A stretch of DNA of 58,107 bases. Origin: Emergencia sp. (GTDB taxonomy: Bacteria > Bacillota > Clostridia > Peptostreptococcales > Anaerovoracaceae). Location of the stretch: assembly GCA_022767345.1 (NCBI GenBank), contig JALEOD010000017.1:1-58107 (forward strand), read 5' to 3'. Positions 1 through 9,036 of this stretch are shown piece after piece (the first letter of the stretch is position 1; every line of letters starts with the position of its first letter). The position numbers and the translations under genes were made by a program. The notes beneath the pieces were generated by a model, which ran no database searches, was not told the DNA's origin, and saw nothing but the letters and a program-made list of their open reading frames with translations.

Positions 1-1
1 A

Positions 2-3000
2 AAAAATGGCAGCAATATTTATGCGGAATTCGATCACATCACCTGGGATCCTGCGGGACAGTCCACCAGGCCCAACCTGCTGGATCCGAAAAATCACAAG
101 GGCGAGGACGGCAGCTATAAGGACGGGTTTACCTTTACACAGAAGACAAATGAAACCAATCATACCGTCACATTGACCTGGGAAAACCTGTACCTGGAGT
201 ACGGGCAGGACTACCTGACCCCATATTTTAAGTGGAAGTCTGATTGTGACGTCACAGCTACAAATGCTGTCAAGTGGGGCAGCGATTCGATTCTCAACAC
301 CGGTAAGACAGCTCCCGGATGCTACGAGGGTGAGACGCCTACTACCGGTGCTGCCTCCGCAGTGGGCGGAACGATTACCTGGCAGGATGACAGTACATGG
401 TATCTCTATAATGGTGACTGTACTACGTTCAGCTTCACTGCTCAAGCAGGAGAGAGCATGAGTGTGACGGGAAAAGCCAACAATCAGCCAATCTATAATA
501 ATTACGCAGGCGATTCCGGTATTACCTATTATCTGGGACAGTTCCATGTGGTCAACCAGGGCGGCGCCGCCAGCGCTGATAAGACCGTGGAATTTACTTA
601 TGGAAACAATGATAAAATCGGAGTCACTGCCCAAAAGATTCCTGCAAGCACGGACAATACTGTGGAGGTCTGGTATACGACGACAAAGACCACAAGCGAG
701 CAAAAGTATAGCGGCACGCTCACCAGCAGCGGCGGCTTTGTCACCTTTACCGCCCAGATGGCAGGACTTGGCGAGGACGAGTATTTCACCAAGATCAAGG
801 CCAACGTAGGCAGCTATGAGAAGGATTACGTGGGATATGTGTCCTCCCGTGATCAGGATCCCACATCGGGATACGCCACCACCTTTGGCAAGCTGCTGAC
901 CGCAGACGCGGGTACTTATACCAAATTTGCTTCCATGAAAATGTACGATACAGATTCCAGTGATAGCACGGCCGCATCAGTCTACTATACCGTAAATGTC
1001 ACAAGCACAGGAGGCGAGATCCCTCTGGCCATGGAGCAAGCGTATAAAGAAGGAACTTTGGAGCGAGTGCCTATCCTGAGCAAGACCTCCGCAACGGCGG
1101 GAGACACCATTACATTCAACGGCCTGCTCAGTTCATCCGCTTATCCTTATTCTTCCAATAATGTCACAACGGATCAGGAAATCTATATCCGTCTGCCGGA
1201 GAAGATAACTGTTGAAAATCTAAAGCTGTATCAGGAGGTTGGTAGAATAGCGGATAAGGTTTTCCTGCTCGATGCAGTAACAGAGACTGTGACGAATCCC
1301 CAAAGAACGGAAATACCCGAAGCTGCATACAACTTTGAGGCTGTGAAATCTGTCGAAGCAGGATACAAGCTGTACAAGATTACCTTTACGAACAAAGATA
1401 ATCCCGCAAAGGTCGGCTGGTTCACCGATGGGCTGGGGCAGTACCAGATCGGGATTTCCTTTGATATGAAGATCGCCAAGGATGCCGACGCTATGACCCT
1501 CGATATGAGAGACTGCGTACGGTTCAAGAGCGCATCACTGAACTCAACATCAAACAATGGTACCTTGGCACAATATCAGGTTATGGATGAGGGGGTGCGG
1601 TACAGCACCTTCAATGTCAACGCAAAGGGCACTAAGCTATCTGTAGTGGCGGCAAGGCTTGGCTTGACCTTCACTTTCGGCGCAAGAATAACGGAAAAGA
1701 GTTCTACGGCTGAGTTCGATGCCACGAAGTATTCCAACTTTGAGGTTGACAAGAACACGGTCTATCTGAAGGACGCAAAACACGTGGTGGACATGCTGTT
1801 CACCCTGAAGAATGAAACCGGAAGGGAGTTTTCCGAGGAGGACGCCCATGCCTTCTATTACTTTATTCCAGTGCCTAAGAATGGCGACTTGTGGGATAGC
1901 CATATGCAAGATCAGCCATTTGAATTTGATATGAGTCTGACACGCGCACCGGAGCTTCAAGGAATCTCTGCGGAGCACATCCTGGTCACCTACGCCACGG
2001 AGATTGATTCCAAGGCGCAGGCGGGTGAAGCAAAGCACTATACAAATACGGCTAACTACCAGACAGAGGAAGAGCTGTTAAAGGGGTGTACCACCGATGA
2101 GGCAAAGGCTGAGAGGTGGAAAAAAGTCAAAATGATCCGCATTGCGGCGAAGACCGGTATTGATTCAATCCCGAAAAACGCGGAGCTAAAAGTCAATATG
2201 CGTCTCGAGCCGATGTTTGAAGAGAACGCGGACTTGGTGGGTAGTGAGATCAACTTCGGACCATGTGGGGTATCTCCTTACTCCGTGGGCAATACGCTGA
2301 ATCAGGGTCACAACCCTCTGCCCCGCATTCAGGTGGAGTTCCAGACGGGCATCATTGCCGGTAAGATTTTTATCGATAAAAACTTTAACGGCACATATGA
2401 CGAAGACACGGATGAACTTTACACAGGCGGTGTTACGGTAGAAGCGAACCACAGCAACGGCAATGATAACTGCACTGAGGGGGCGGATGCGCATAAGAAA
2501 ACTGCCACAAATGGAACATTTACATTCACAGGCCGCCGGGCGGACACCTACCATGTGATTGTCACCAACCCGGGCAGCACCGGTGCCAACGATGATAATC
2601 CGCTGAAATTCTCCCTGCCGGAAAGCGGAGGAAAGTTCTCGCTGGATGCGGGGGAGAACACCGCCACGGCAACCGTCATTTTGGATATGAACAAGACCTC
2701 CAATGACATCGCTGCGGCAAAGAATCTGATGATTGGCCTGCAGCAGCCCCATACGGTGACGTTCAGCGTGCCATATGGGCAGGGCGGAACTACAACCAAG
2801 GTGTGGCACGGCGAGAAGCTTAATACTGTCCCGATCGTCAACGCCAATGCAGGCTATCGCTTCACCGGAAACTGGACGGACGGAACCAACACATGCACCG
2901 CCGACCAACTCAAGGAAGTAGCAATTTCCAGCGATGTGACCTTTACAGCGGAAGTAAAAAAGCTCCATTCCCTCAACTATGACCTCAACGGAGGCAGCGG

Positions 3001-4678
3001 GGCAGCGGCTCCGGAGACCTCCACGCATATCGAGGGCGAGAAGGTCAGGCCGGATTATACCGGCACGGAGAATCTGAAAAATGGCGAGGATACGATCTTC
3101 GTCGGTTGGAGTGAAAAACAGATCACGAACCCTCTTCCGGCAGACGCGGCGAAGGACGACATCGACACGATTATCTCCACGGACGAATACACAATGCCTG
3201 CCCGTAATGTTACCCTCTACGCCGTCTACGCGGTGGACGCCAACGACAACGGCAACCCGGATTACAACGATGATGCTGTTCATGTCCGTTACCACGGCAA
3301 TAACGGCGACTATAAGGACATTATCTGTCCTCACCACCATGTGGCAGGAGCAACGGCGATGCTCTCCACCAACGGTACAGTTTCCGGCAAGAGATTGGGC
3401 CATGGTGATGCAGCATCTGCTGCCGCCGCCGAGGTAACCTCCCATACCTTTACCTACGACACCAATATCTTTATTGGTTGGAGCACCAAGCCGATCCTGG
3501 ACAAAGTGATCGAAACCAAGGCGGAATATGACAACCTGAAAAGCAGCATCAAGAACGAGGTTACGATGCTGGAAAAGCCGGGTAATGATGTTTCCGATGA
3601 GGACGCCAAAGATACCAGCAAGTACGCCGACACAGACGGCAACACCAATGTGTACGCCGTCTGGGCCGCCGACCGCAACGGGAATAATGTAGCGGACTAT
3701 CTGGAAGAGTATACGCTGACCTATGATGGCAATGCCCAGGAGGGCGGCACTGTGGCAAACCTGCCGACGGATACAGATATCCACATCCCTAACGACAAGG
3801 TTACATTGAACACAGCAAAGCCTACCCACAACGATGTGGACAGCAAGAAGGTTGTCTTTATCGGCTGGACTGAAGCGCAGACGAATTCGATTTTCAGCCG
3901 CGCGGACACCACACCGGCAACGGTCACCGAGGTCACCTTCGGCAGTGCCAACAAGACAGTTTACGCCGCATGGGGCTATGATGAGAATAAGAACGGAACA
4001 GCCGATGTGCTGGAGACCTATACCCTCACATATGACCTCAACGGCGGAAAAGAAACTGCACCAACAGCGGTATCGGGCATTGCAAAGAACACCGAGGTCA
4101 CATTGACAGCGGAGAAGAACTTTACAAGAAATCCTAACGAAATCTTTGTGGGCTGGAGTGTGAGAAAGTTAGATGCCGCGCTCACGGCGGCGACGAAACA
4201 GGAGGATTTGGAAAAGTTACTGATTACCGGAGCAACGTATCGGATCACAACGGCGGATGTGACCCTCTATGCTGTATGGGCGGTTGATGCAGACGGCGAC
4301 GGAATCCCTGATTATAATCCGAAACCGATCGTTCCGATTTACCCGGACAATCCAGACGATCCGGATAATCCGGACAATCCGGATAACCCGGACGATCCGG
4401 ATAAACCGGACAATCCGGACGATCCGGACAACCCGGACAATCCGGATAAGCCAGGGAAGCCGGATAAACCGAACAAGCCTGGAAAACCGAACAAACCGGG
4501 TGATACAAATAATACGACGAATCCGGCGAATATCAATACAGATCCAAGCGGTCCTAAGACGGGTGATACTGCAGATCCGGCTCTGTGGATAATATTGTTT
4601 GGCGTTTCCTGCATCGGAATTGCTTGTACACTTGCAGTTTCCAGAAGAAAGAGCAGAAAAACTGGAGACAGAAAGTAG
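2..4678 (+). CDS. Sortase-anchored giant surface protein, 5' end outside window
   Basis: The reading frame is open from the first bases, so the gene starts upstream; 1558 residues are visible. The N-terminal two thirds is a beta-rich extracellular region without a domain I can name. An SdrD/Cna-B-like domain lies at about nt 2346-2755 (KIFIDKNFNG and a TFTFTG core). Four InlB/Flg_new-type repeats follow from about nt 2955 to 4320, each with a YDLNGG-like start, an IFVGWS core and a YAVWA end. Each repeat is followed by an Asp/Asn-rich, type-3-like calcium loop such as DADGDGIPDYN. A Pro-Asp-Asn wall-spanning tract, a PKTGD sortase signal (about nt 4556), a hydrophobic helix and an RRKSRK tail complete a classic wall anchor. 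It is probably an adhesin displayed on the cell wall; the ligand is unknown. Confidence 0.9.
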   Translation, partial: KNGSNIYAEFDHITWDPAGQSTRPNLLDPKNHKGEDGSYKDGFTFTQKTNETNHTVTLTWENLYLEYGQDYLTPYFKWKSDCDVTATNAVKWGSDSILNTGKTAPGCYEGETPTTGAASAVGGTITWQDDSTWYLYNGDCTTFSFTAQAGESMSVTGKANNQPIYNNYAGDSGITYYLGQFHVVNQGGAASADKTVEFTYGNNDKIGVTAQKIPASTDNTVEVWYTTTKTTSEQKYSGTLTSSGGFVTFTAQMAGLGEDEYFTKIKANVGSYEKDYVGYVSSRDQDPTSGYATTFGKLLTADAGTYTKFASMKMYDTDSSDSTAASVYYTVNVTSTGGEIPLAMEQAYKEGTLERVPILSKTSATAGDTITFNGLLSSSAYPYSSNNVTTDQEIYIRLPEKITVENLKLYQEVGRIADKVFLLDAVTETVTNPQRTEIPEAAYNFEAVKSVEAGYKLYKITFTNKDNPAKVGWFTDGLGQYQIGISFDMKIAKDADAMTLDMRDCVRFKSASLNSTSNNGTLAQYQVMDEGVRYSTFNVNAKGTKLSVVAARLGLTFTFGARITEKSSTAEFDATKYSNFEVDKNTVYLKDAKHVVDMLFTLKNETGREFSEEDAHAFYYFIPVPKNGDLWDSHMQDQPFEFDMSLTRAPELQGISAEHILVTYATEIDSKAQAGEAKHYTNTANYQTEEELLKGCTTDEAKAERWKKVKMIRIAAKTGIDSIPKNAELKVNMRLEPMFEENADLVGSEINFGPCGVSPYSVGNTLNQGHNPLPRIQVEFQTGIIAGKIFIDKNFNGTYDEDTDELYTGGVTVEANHSNGNDNCTEGADAHKKTATNGTFTFTGRRADTYHVIVTNPGSTGANDDNPLKFSLPESGGKFSLDAGENTATATVILDMNKTSNDIAAAKNLMIGLQQPHTVTFSVPYGQGGTTTKVWHGEKLNTVPIVNANAGYRFTGNWTDGTNTCTADQLKEVAISSDVTFTAEVKKLHSLNYDLNGGSGAAAPETSTHIEGEKVRPDYTGTENLKNGEDTIFVGWSEKQITNPLPADAAKDDIDTIISTDEYTMPARNVTLYAVYAVDANDNGNPDYNDDAVHVRYHGNNGDYKDIICPHHHVAGATAMLSTNGTVSGKRLGHGDAASAAAAEVTSHTFTYDTNIFIGWSTKPILDKVIETKAEYDNLKSSIKNEVTMLEKPGNDVSDEDAKDTSKYADTDGNTNVYAVWAADRNGNNVADYLEEYTLTYDGNAQEGGTVANLPTDTDIHIPNDKVTLNTAKPTHNDVDSKKVVFIGWTEAQTNSIFSRADTTPATVTEVTFGSANKTVYAAWGYDENKNGTADVLETYTLTYDLNGGKETAPTAVSGIAKNTEVTLTAEKNFTRNPNEIFVGWSVRKLDAALTAATKQEDLEKLLITGATYRITTADVTLYAVWAVDADGDGIPDYNPKPIVPIYPDNPDDPDNPDNPDNPDDPDKPDNPDDPDNPDNPDKPGKPDKPNKPGKPNKPGDTNNTTNPANINTDPSGPKTGDTADPALWIILFGVSCIGIACTLAVSRRKSRKTGDRK
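4333..4502 (+). repeat. Imperfect tandem repeat coding the Pro/Asp wall-spanning tract
   Basis: The DNA iterates a 9-base unit of the type CCGGACAAT / CCGGACGAT / CCGGATAAC, coding Pro-Asp-Asn/Asp/Lys triplets, then changes to Pro-Gly-Lys-Pro-Asn-Lys units. Such tracts can change copy number by slippage while staying in frame, altering how far the adhesin projects from the wall. Confidence 0.85.
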
Positions 4679-4752
4679 CAGGAACTGCAGATTTACAAAT
4701 CTGAACGTCAGTTAAGATAAAGTTTATCCGCGAATGTTACGAAACAAGATTT

Positions 4753-4781
4753 AAAACAGTGGTCATTTCGGCCACTGTTTT
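4753..4781 (+). terminator. Terminator of the surface-protein gene
   Basis: A 10-bp perfect stem (AAAACAGTGG with CCACTGTTTT) closes a 9-base loop and ends in T residues, 75 bases after the stop codon. Confidence 0.8.
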
Positions 4782-5025
4782 AGAATGCGCAGATTTCCTC
4801 CGCACTTATTGAAAAAAATACAAAGTATCCGGAGATTTGACAATGTTATATTTGCTAGAAGACTTTTGTGGGTTTACCGTGTATATAAAGTAGTTTTTCC
4901 TTTACAGGGCAGCGCAGAACACATATAATTTAAGAAGAGTATCATCATTGGCAGACTGGAAAAGCAGTATTATTTTCTTTGCAGCGGTTCAGTCTGCAGC
5001 GGATTGGTTTTAGGAGGAGTCATTG
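4782..5025. other. Non-coding gap upstream of mtnN
   Basis: Together with the terminator this makes a gap of about 350 bases between the surface-protein gene and mtnN. It is AT-rich and holds no ORF or RNA I recognise. A TTGACA is present near 4836 but has no well-spaced -10 partner, so I call no promoter. A strong AGGAGG at 5012-5017 serves mtnN. Confidence 0.5.
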
Positions 5026-5730
5026 ATGCAAACCATAGGAATTATCTGCGCCTGCAAATCGGAATTGAAGCCGTTTCTTTCCTATATAGAGAATCAGAAA
5101 ATAACGGAAAAAGCGGGTTTTATTTTTTATGAAGGAAATATCGGCAAAGTACATGTTGCAGCTGTGCAGTGCGGGATTTGCAAGGTCAATGCAGCCCTTG
5201 GCGCGCAGATTTTAATTGATCTTTTTCATGTGGACGGGATAATCAACAGCGGCACAGCAGGCGGCATGGATCCGGTGCTGCAGATTTTTGATACGGTGGT
5301 TGCCGAGAAAGCCGCTTACTACGATGTAGAAGAAAGCATTCTGACAGAGGAGTATCCTTACATGGAGTCGGTCTATTTTGAAAGCGATAGAAAAATGCTC
5401 GCCGCATCAAAAGAATACAGCCGTAATTGCGGCGGTCGGGTTTTCTTCGGCACCATGGTTACAGGGGAGCAGTTTATTGAGGATGAGCGGCGTGATGAAA
5501 TCAACGGACGTTTTGCGCCTCTTTGTGTGGATATGGAGACGGCCGGAATTGCCCACGCCTGTTATATCAACAAAGTTCCTTTTCTCGCGGTGCGCACCAT
5601 AACCGATACGGCAGAGCATAAGGGACTTGAGACTTACAGCAATAACAGCCATAAAGCCGCGGAAATCGCAGCAGGAATCGCAATGGGTATCATAGATGTC
5701 ATAGCTTTAGAAAATGAACAGGAGGCATAG
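5026..5730 (+). CDS. mtnN: MTA/SAH nucleosidase
   Basis: Predicted 5'-methylthioadenosine/S-adenosylhomocysteine nucleosidase of 234 residues. It splits adenine from MTA and SAH, recycling methionine and removing methyltransferase inhibition. Visible family signatures are GIICACKSEL at the N-terminus, the NSGTAGG glycine loop, the VDMETAGIAHAC segment that carries the ribose-binding Met-Glu, and RTITDTA with the catalytic Asp near the C-terminus. A TTG codon lies one codon upstream, but ATG 5026 has the better distance from AGGAGG. The next gene follows after 4 bases, so the two are probably co-transcribed. Confidence 0.9.
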   Translation: MQTIGIICACKSELKPFLSYIENQKITEKAGFIFYEGNIGKVHVAAVQCGICKVNAALGAQILIDLFHVDGIINSGTAGGMDPVLQIFDTVVAEKAAYYDVEESILTEEYPYMESVYFESDRKMLAASKEYSRNCGGRVFFGTMVTGEQFIEDERRDEINGRFAPLCVDMETAGIAHACYINKVPFLAVRTITDTAEHKGLETYSNNSHKAAEIAAGIAMGIIDVIALENEQEA

Positions 5731-5734
5731 GGAA

Positions 5735-6217
5735 ATGCAATCAGGTATCAGCAAACTTGCTCACATCGCAGAGGAAAGTGTAATCGTGGGAGATGTAATC
5801 GTCGGTGATGAATCCACGGTGCTGTATTACGCGGTTTTGCGGGGCGATAATGGCCCCATCCGTATCGGACAGCGGACCAACATTCAGGAGCACTGCATCC
5901 TTCACACTGACCCCGGTCATCAGCTTTTAATCGGAAATGATGTGACGGTGGGACATGGCTGTATTCTTCATGGGTGTCAAATTGACGACGAAACGATGAT
6001 TGGCATGGGAACCATCGTGATGAACGGCGCAAAGATTGGAAAGCATTGTCTGATTGGCGCGGGCAGTCTGGTCACAGAGAATACGGAAATCCCAGATGGA
6101 TATCTGGCCTTTGGCAGACCGGCAAAACCAGTGAAGCCGCTGAGCCCGCAGCAGCTTGCCATGCTGAAGCACAGCGCTGCAGAGTATGTGGAAGTGGGAA
6201 AGAAGCTGCTGGGCTAA
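5735..6217 (+). CDS. Gamma-carbonic-anhydrase-like hexapeptide-repeat protein
   Basis: A left-handed beta-helix protein of 160 residues in the YrdA/CaiE/gamma-CA family. Hexapeptide periodicity runs through most of the chain (VIVGDVIVGD, IGMGTIVMNGAKIG). The family's metal-binding histidines are recognisable in EHCILH and in the VGHGCILHG segment, so a zinc or iron site is likely. The start was moved to the ATG after GGAGG (5721-5725), dropping seven residues of a longer possible frame. Family members are called carbonic anhydrases, but many have no measured activity. Confidence 0.85.
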   Translation: MQSGISKLAHIAEESVIVGDVIVGDESTVLYYAVLRGDNGPIRIGQRTNIQEHCILHTDPGHQLLIGNDVTVGHGCILHGCQIDDETMIGMGTIVMNGAKIGKHCLIGAGSLVTENTEIPDGYLAFGRPAKPVKPLSPQQLAMLKHSAAEYVEVGKKLLG

Positions 6218-6301
6218 ATAACGAGTAAACAGCACGTTATAATTTCCTTTTTACATGATATTATATAAATCAATCATAGAAAGCGAAACTGGAGGAACAC
6301 A

Positions 6302-6814
6302 ATGGAACTTGGCATTACGATTCCGCTGCAGCGTTTTTTGAAACGAAAGAAACCCGATTACGGCGGCATGACTGATTTGCTTTTTTGTTGGGATTTGCAC
6401 AATATTACCTATCAGGGGCAGGAAGTACTGCTGGTAATCAATGGGTCTAACCGCTTTACCTGCGTGATGGCGAATCTCAGCGCATCTGACTGGGAAAACA
6501 TAGAAGAGACTGCGCAGCAGGGTATTGTTCAGGGACTTTTGGCAGCAGGATATTGTGATGAAATAGTGCAGCGCTATTTCAGTGCCGCAGGCACGCCGTG
6601 GATTACGAAGACCCACGGCCGTAAGCCAGTTGCCGCATTGAACCGGGCGGTGGAAAGACTTTATTGGATGGCGGAGCCCATTGCAGAGGAAATACAGTTT
6701 CAAAAAAATCACAGTGACTGGGTCAATGAAGAAATCTGCAAGGCTGCAGGTTTTTCGCAGAGGGGAAAACCTAAGGCTTTTCTGCGCGCCGACATGGCAC
6801 AGTTTCTATTTTAA
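6302..6814 (+). CDS. DUF6933-type protein
   Basis: A 170-residue cytoplasmic protein with no signal peptide or membrane segment. It resembles proteins annotated as DUF6933: a WDLHNITYQGQEVLLVIN strand pair, SNRFTCVMANL, and a conserved THGRKPVAALNRA segment near the middle. The function of the family is not known. A clear TGGAGG ribosome site precedes the ATG. It faces corA and shares a two-way terminator with it. Confidence 0.6.
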   Translation: MELGITIPLQRFLKRKKPDYGGMTDLLFCWDLHNITYQGQEVLLVINGSNRFTCVMANLSASDWENIEETAQQGIVQGLLAAGYCDEIVQRYFSAAGTPWITKTHGRKPVAALNRAVERLYWMAEPIAEEIQFQKNHSDWVNEEICKAAGFSQRGKPKAFLRADMAQFLF

Positions 6815-6820
6815 GGAATA

Positions 6821-6860
6821 AAAGACCTTACTGAATCATACGAAGGGTAAGGCCTTTTTT
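6821..6860. terminator. Bidirectional terminator between convergent genes
   Basis: An inverted repeat (AAAGACCTTAC ... GTAAGGCCTTTTTT) with A-rich and T-rich flanks can end transcripts arriving from either side, from the DUF6933 gene and from corA. Confidence 0.75.
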
Positions 6861-6886
6861 AATTTTCCGGTTTAAGCTGGTAGATA

Positions 6887-7777
6887 CTAAAAAAATTTTT
6901 TCTTTTTGAAGTAGATAATTTCCAGCAGGATAATCAGCCCAGCGACGATGGCAACAGCCAGATAGCCGTATTTCCAGTGCAGTTCGGGCATGTTTACAAA
7001 ATTCATGCCATACCATCCTGTCAGGAGCGTCAGTGGCAGCAGGAGTGTGGTGACTACGGTGAGAATACACATAACCTTGTTTTGCCATGCATCCTGAATG
7101 GACTGATAAAGCTCCCGGAGCTGCAGAGTATTTTCCTGTAAAAGACGCACATGGTTTTGCAGCCGCTCCGTGCGCTGAGTAAGTCGATTCCATGAAGCCG
7201 CGTCCGCCACAAGGGGCGTGGCGCCGCAGGTCTGGATTAAGTCGCCAAACGCGGTGAGCTGCTCATAGTAAGCGTTCAGTTCAGTAAATTTCTGCCGGTA
7301 TTTGGTTAATTTCGCGAAGAAATCCTCTGAAATTCCGCTGACGAGGGTGGTTTCCATTTCTTCGATTTCCGTTTCAAAGTGCAGAAGATAGGGAATATCG
7401 TTTTCGATAAACTGTTCAATGAGAAGAAGCAGCAGTTGATCGGGCGATGTGCAGTCTTGAAACAAGTCGGTATTTTTATGAATTTGTTTTTTCAGTTCGT
7501 CAGTGTCATCAATGATAAAAAGCGTGGTATCAGTCATATAAAAGCCAAAGGAATGCTTCGGCTGACGGTGTTCGCTCTTCTGTGGAATTCGAAGCGTGCC
7601 GAAAATACAGTGGTGAAAAGCCTCTGCGTGGCAGTAGCGGATGGAGTGAAGCCTGCTGAAAAAAGTCTGGAAGTGAGGTAAATCTCCGTATGACTTCTGC
7701 CATTGGTCGGTGTGAAGAAAGACCAGATTCGGCATAGATTTCTCTGCAGAATTGTCGGGCATAAGGGTTGTCATCAT
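6887..7777 (-). CDS. corA: CorA-family divalent cation transporter
   Basis: A 296-residue CorA-type Mg2+/Co2+ channel protein. The long N-terminal part is the cytoplasmic alpha/beta and helical funnel. The C-terminus holds two membrane helices with the family's diagnostic YGMNF motif (in GWYGMNF) just after the first, and a KKKK tail on the cytoplasmic side. Length and topology fit the family. The start ATG follows an AGGAGG by 4 bases. The periplasmic loop (VNMPELHWKYG) replaces the usual MPE-N loop but keeps Met-Pro-Glu. Confidence 0.88.
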   Translation of the reverse strand: MMTTLMPDNSAEKSMPNLVFLHTDQWQKSYGDLPHFQTFFSRLHSIRYCHAEAFHHCIFGTLRIPQKSEHRQPKHSFGFYMTDTTLFIIDDTDELKKQIHKNTDLFQDCTSPDQLLLLLIEQFIENDIPYLLHFETEIEEMETTLVSGISEDFFAKLTKYRQKFTELNAYYEQLTAFGDLIQTCGATPLVADAASWNRLTQRTERLQNHVRLLQENTLQLRELYQSIQDAWQNKVMCILTVVTTLLLPLTLLTGWYGMNFVNMPELHWKYGYLAVAIVAGLIILLEIIYFKKKKFF

Positions 7778-7906
7778 AAGCCTCCTTTCATTTTATTAAC
7801 AGTATACACCGAAATTGAGGAATTTCAATCCTTTCCTTAAAAACCGCAGATAGCCGGCGATTAGCAGTTTTGCACCGGAATCATTGTTTGTTCCTATCTC
7901 CCCCCC

Positions 7907-7935
7907 TTGAGACACAGAAAGAAATAGTGTATAAT
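7907..7935 (+). promoter_or_regulatory. Promoter of the acetyltransferase gene
   Basis: TTGAGA and a consensus TATAAT are separated by 17 bases, ending about 60 bases before the ATG at 7998. Confidence 0.7.
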
Positions 7936-7997
7936 AATCACAACTTTGAGAGCCGAAAAAGGACTGACTGAAAAGGTATTGACAGGAAAGGAGAAAC

Positions 7998-8888
7998 ATG
8001 GGAACAGAAACAATCAAGACAGCACGGCTGACGCTCAGAAGATTTTGCGCAGAGGATGCGGCAGCAATGTACCGCAATTGGGCGTCCAGCAAGGATGTGA
8101 CGAGATTTCTCACTTGGCCTGCCCATAAGAATATAGATGTGACCAAGGCAGTTTTGGCGGACTGGGAACGGCAATATGCCGATGAAAATTATTATAACTG
8201 GGCCATCGTGCCCGATGATGTGGGGGAACCCATCGGCAGCATCGGCATGGCGGCTGCGGATTCAGATACCCGACAGATTTCCATCGGCTACTGTATCGGA
8301 AAGAAGTACTGGCATCAGGGCATTACCTCCGAGGCATTGAAAGCGGTCATTGACTTCCTCTTTCAGAATACCAACTGCAACAGGATTGAATCAAGGCATG
8401 ATGTGCGAAATTTTTATTCCGGCATGGTGATGAAAAAATGCGGTATGCAGTACGAAGGAACGCTGCGCGAAGCAGCAAGAGGAAATAACGGACTTGCTGA
8501 CTGCAAGTATTATGCTATTCTGCGAAAGGATTATGAAGCCAAAGCAGAAACCCGGCAGATAGAGTTTGAAGAGACGGAGAAGGATGATGTAATCGCAGTC
8601 TTTGCGGGAAAACTCCGCGGCAAGACAGTAGGCTGCGGGCGCATTGCTCACTACGACGGCAGAGTGCCGGAGCTTTGCGGTATCTGGCTGACCAACGAGG
8701 GGAAAGAGCTGCTGGAGATTACCGCTTTCGCAGAGGGCTTCTTCTCCTTCTTAAAAGAGAGGGGATATGAAGCGCTTTATCTGATTGATGAAGACATGGA
8801 CTCCGGTGACAGGTTCGGATTTACCCTTGAGTCGAGGGATGCTTCCGGGTGGTATCCGAAGTATGAATTCAGCAGGAGGCTGGTGTAG
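7998..8888 (+). CDS. RimJ/RimL-type GNAT acetyltransferase with an added C-terminal domain
   Basis: Residues 1 to about 178 are a complete GNAT domain of the ribosomal-protein-acetyltransferase type: TARLTLRRF at the start, an acetyl-CoA segment around GKKYWHQGITSEALKAV, and a conserved HDVRN...SGMVMKKCGM end. A further 115 residues follow (from about ETRQIEFEETEKDD), resembling the second half of another GNAT fold (GCGRIAHYDGRVPELCGIWL) without an obvious acetyl-CoA P-loop. The substrate is unknown. The gene has its own promoter and a terminator after it. Confidence 0.8.
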   Translation: MGTETIKTARLTLRRFCAEDAAAMYRNWASSKDVTRFLTWPAHKNIDVTKAVLADWERQYADENYYNWAIVPDDVGEPIGSIGMAAADSDTRQISIGYCIGKKYWHQGITSEALKAVIDFLFQNTNCNRIESRHDVRNFYSGMVMKKCGMQYEGTLREAARGNNGLADCKYYAILRKDYEAKAETRQIEFEETEKDDVIAVFAGKLRGKTVGCGRIAHYDGRVPELCGIWLTNEGKELLEITAFAEGFFSFLKERGYEALYLIDEDMDSGDRFGFTLESRDASGWYPKYEFSRRLV

Positions 8889-8938
8889 TGTAAAGGATGC
8901 AGCCGCAATGGAAAAAGAAAATAAAATATAATAAGCAG

Positions 8939-8972
8939 AAGCAAACATGACACACTACTGTCGTGTTTGCTT
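8939..8972 (+). terminator. Terminator after the acetyltransferase gene
   Basis: A 14-base arm at 8939 pairs with 8959-8972 with one mismatch (AAGCAAACA...TGTTTGCTT), loop CACTAC, followed by TTGC. Confidence 0.7.
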
Positions 8973-9036
8973 TGCTATAACATAGGAAGTATCGATGATT
9001 CAATATTTCCTGGATAATGAAAGAAGGAGAACCTTT

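Noticed and set aside
2186-3829. A 547-codon open frame on the minus strand inside the surface-protein gene
   Set aside because: It mirrors the codon pattern of the real gene, shows no domain, and the plus-strand protein has clear domains and a wall anchor.
4333-4502. CRISPR-like array
   Set aside because: The repeats are a 9-base in-frame Pro-Asp-Asn coding tract without spacers. No CRISPR repeat was found elsewhere in the window.
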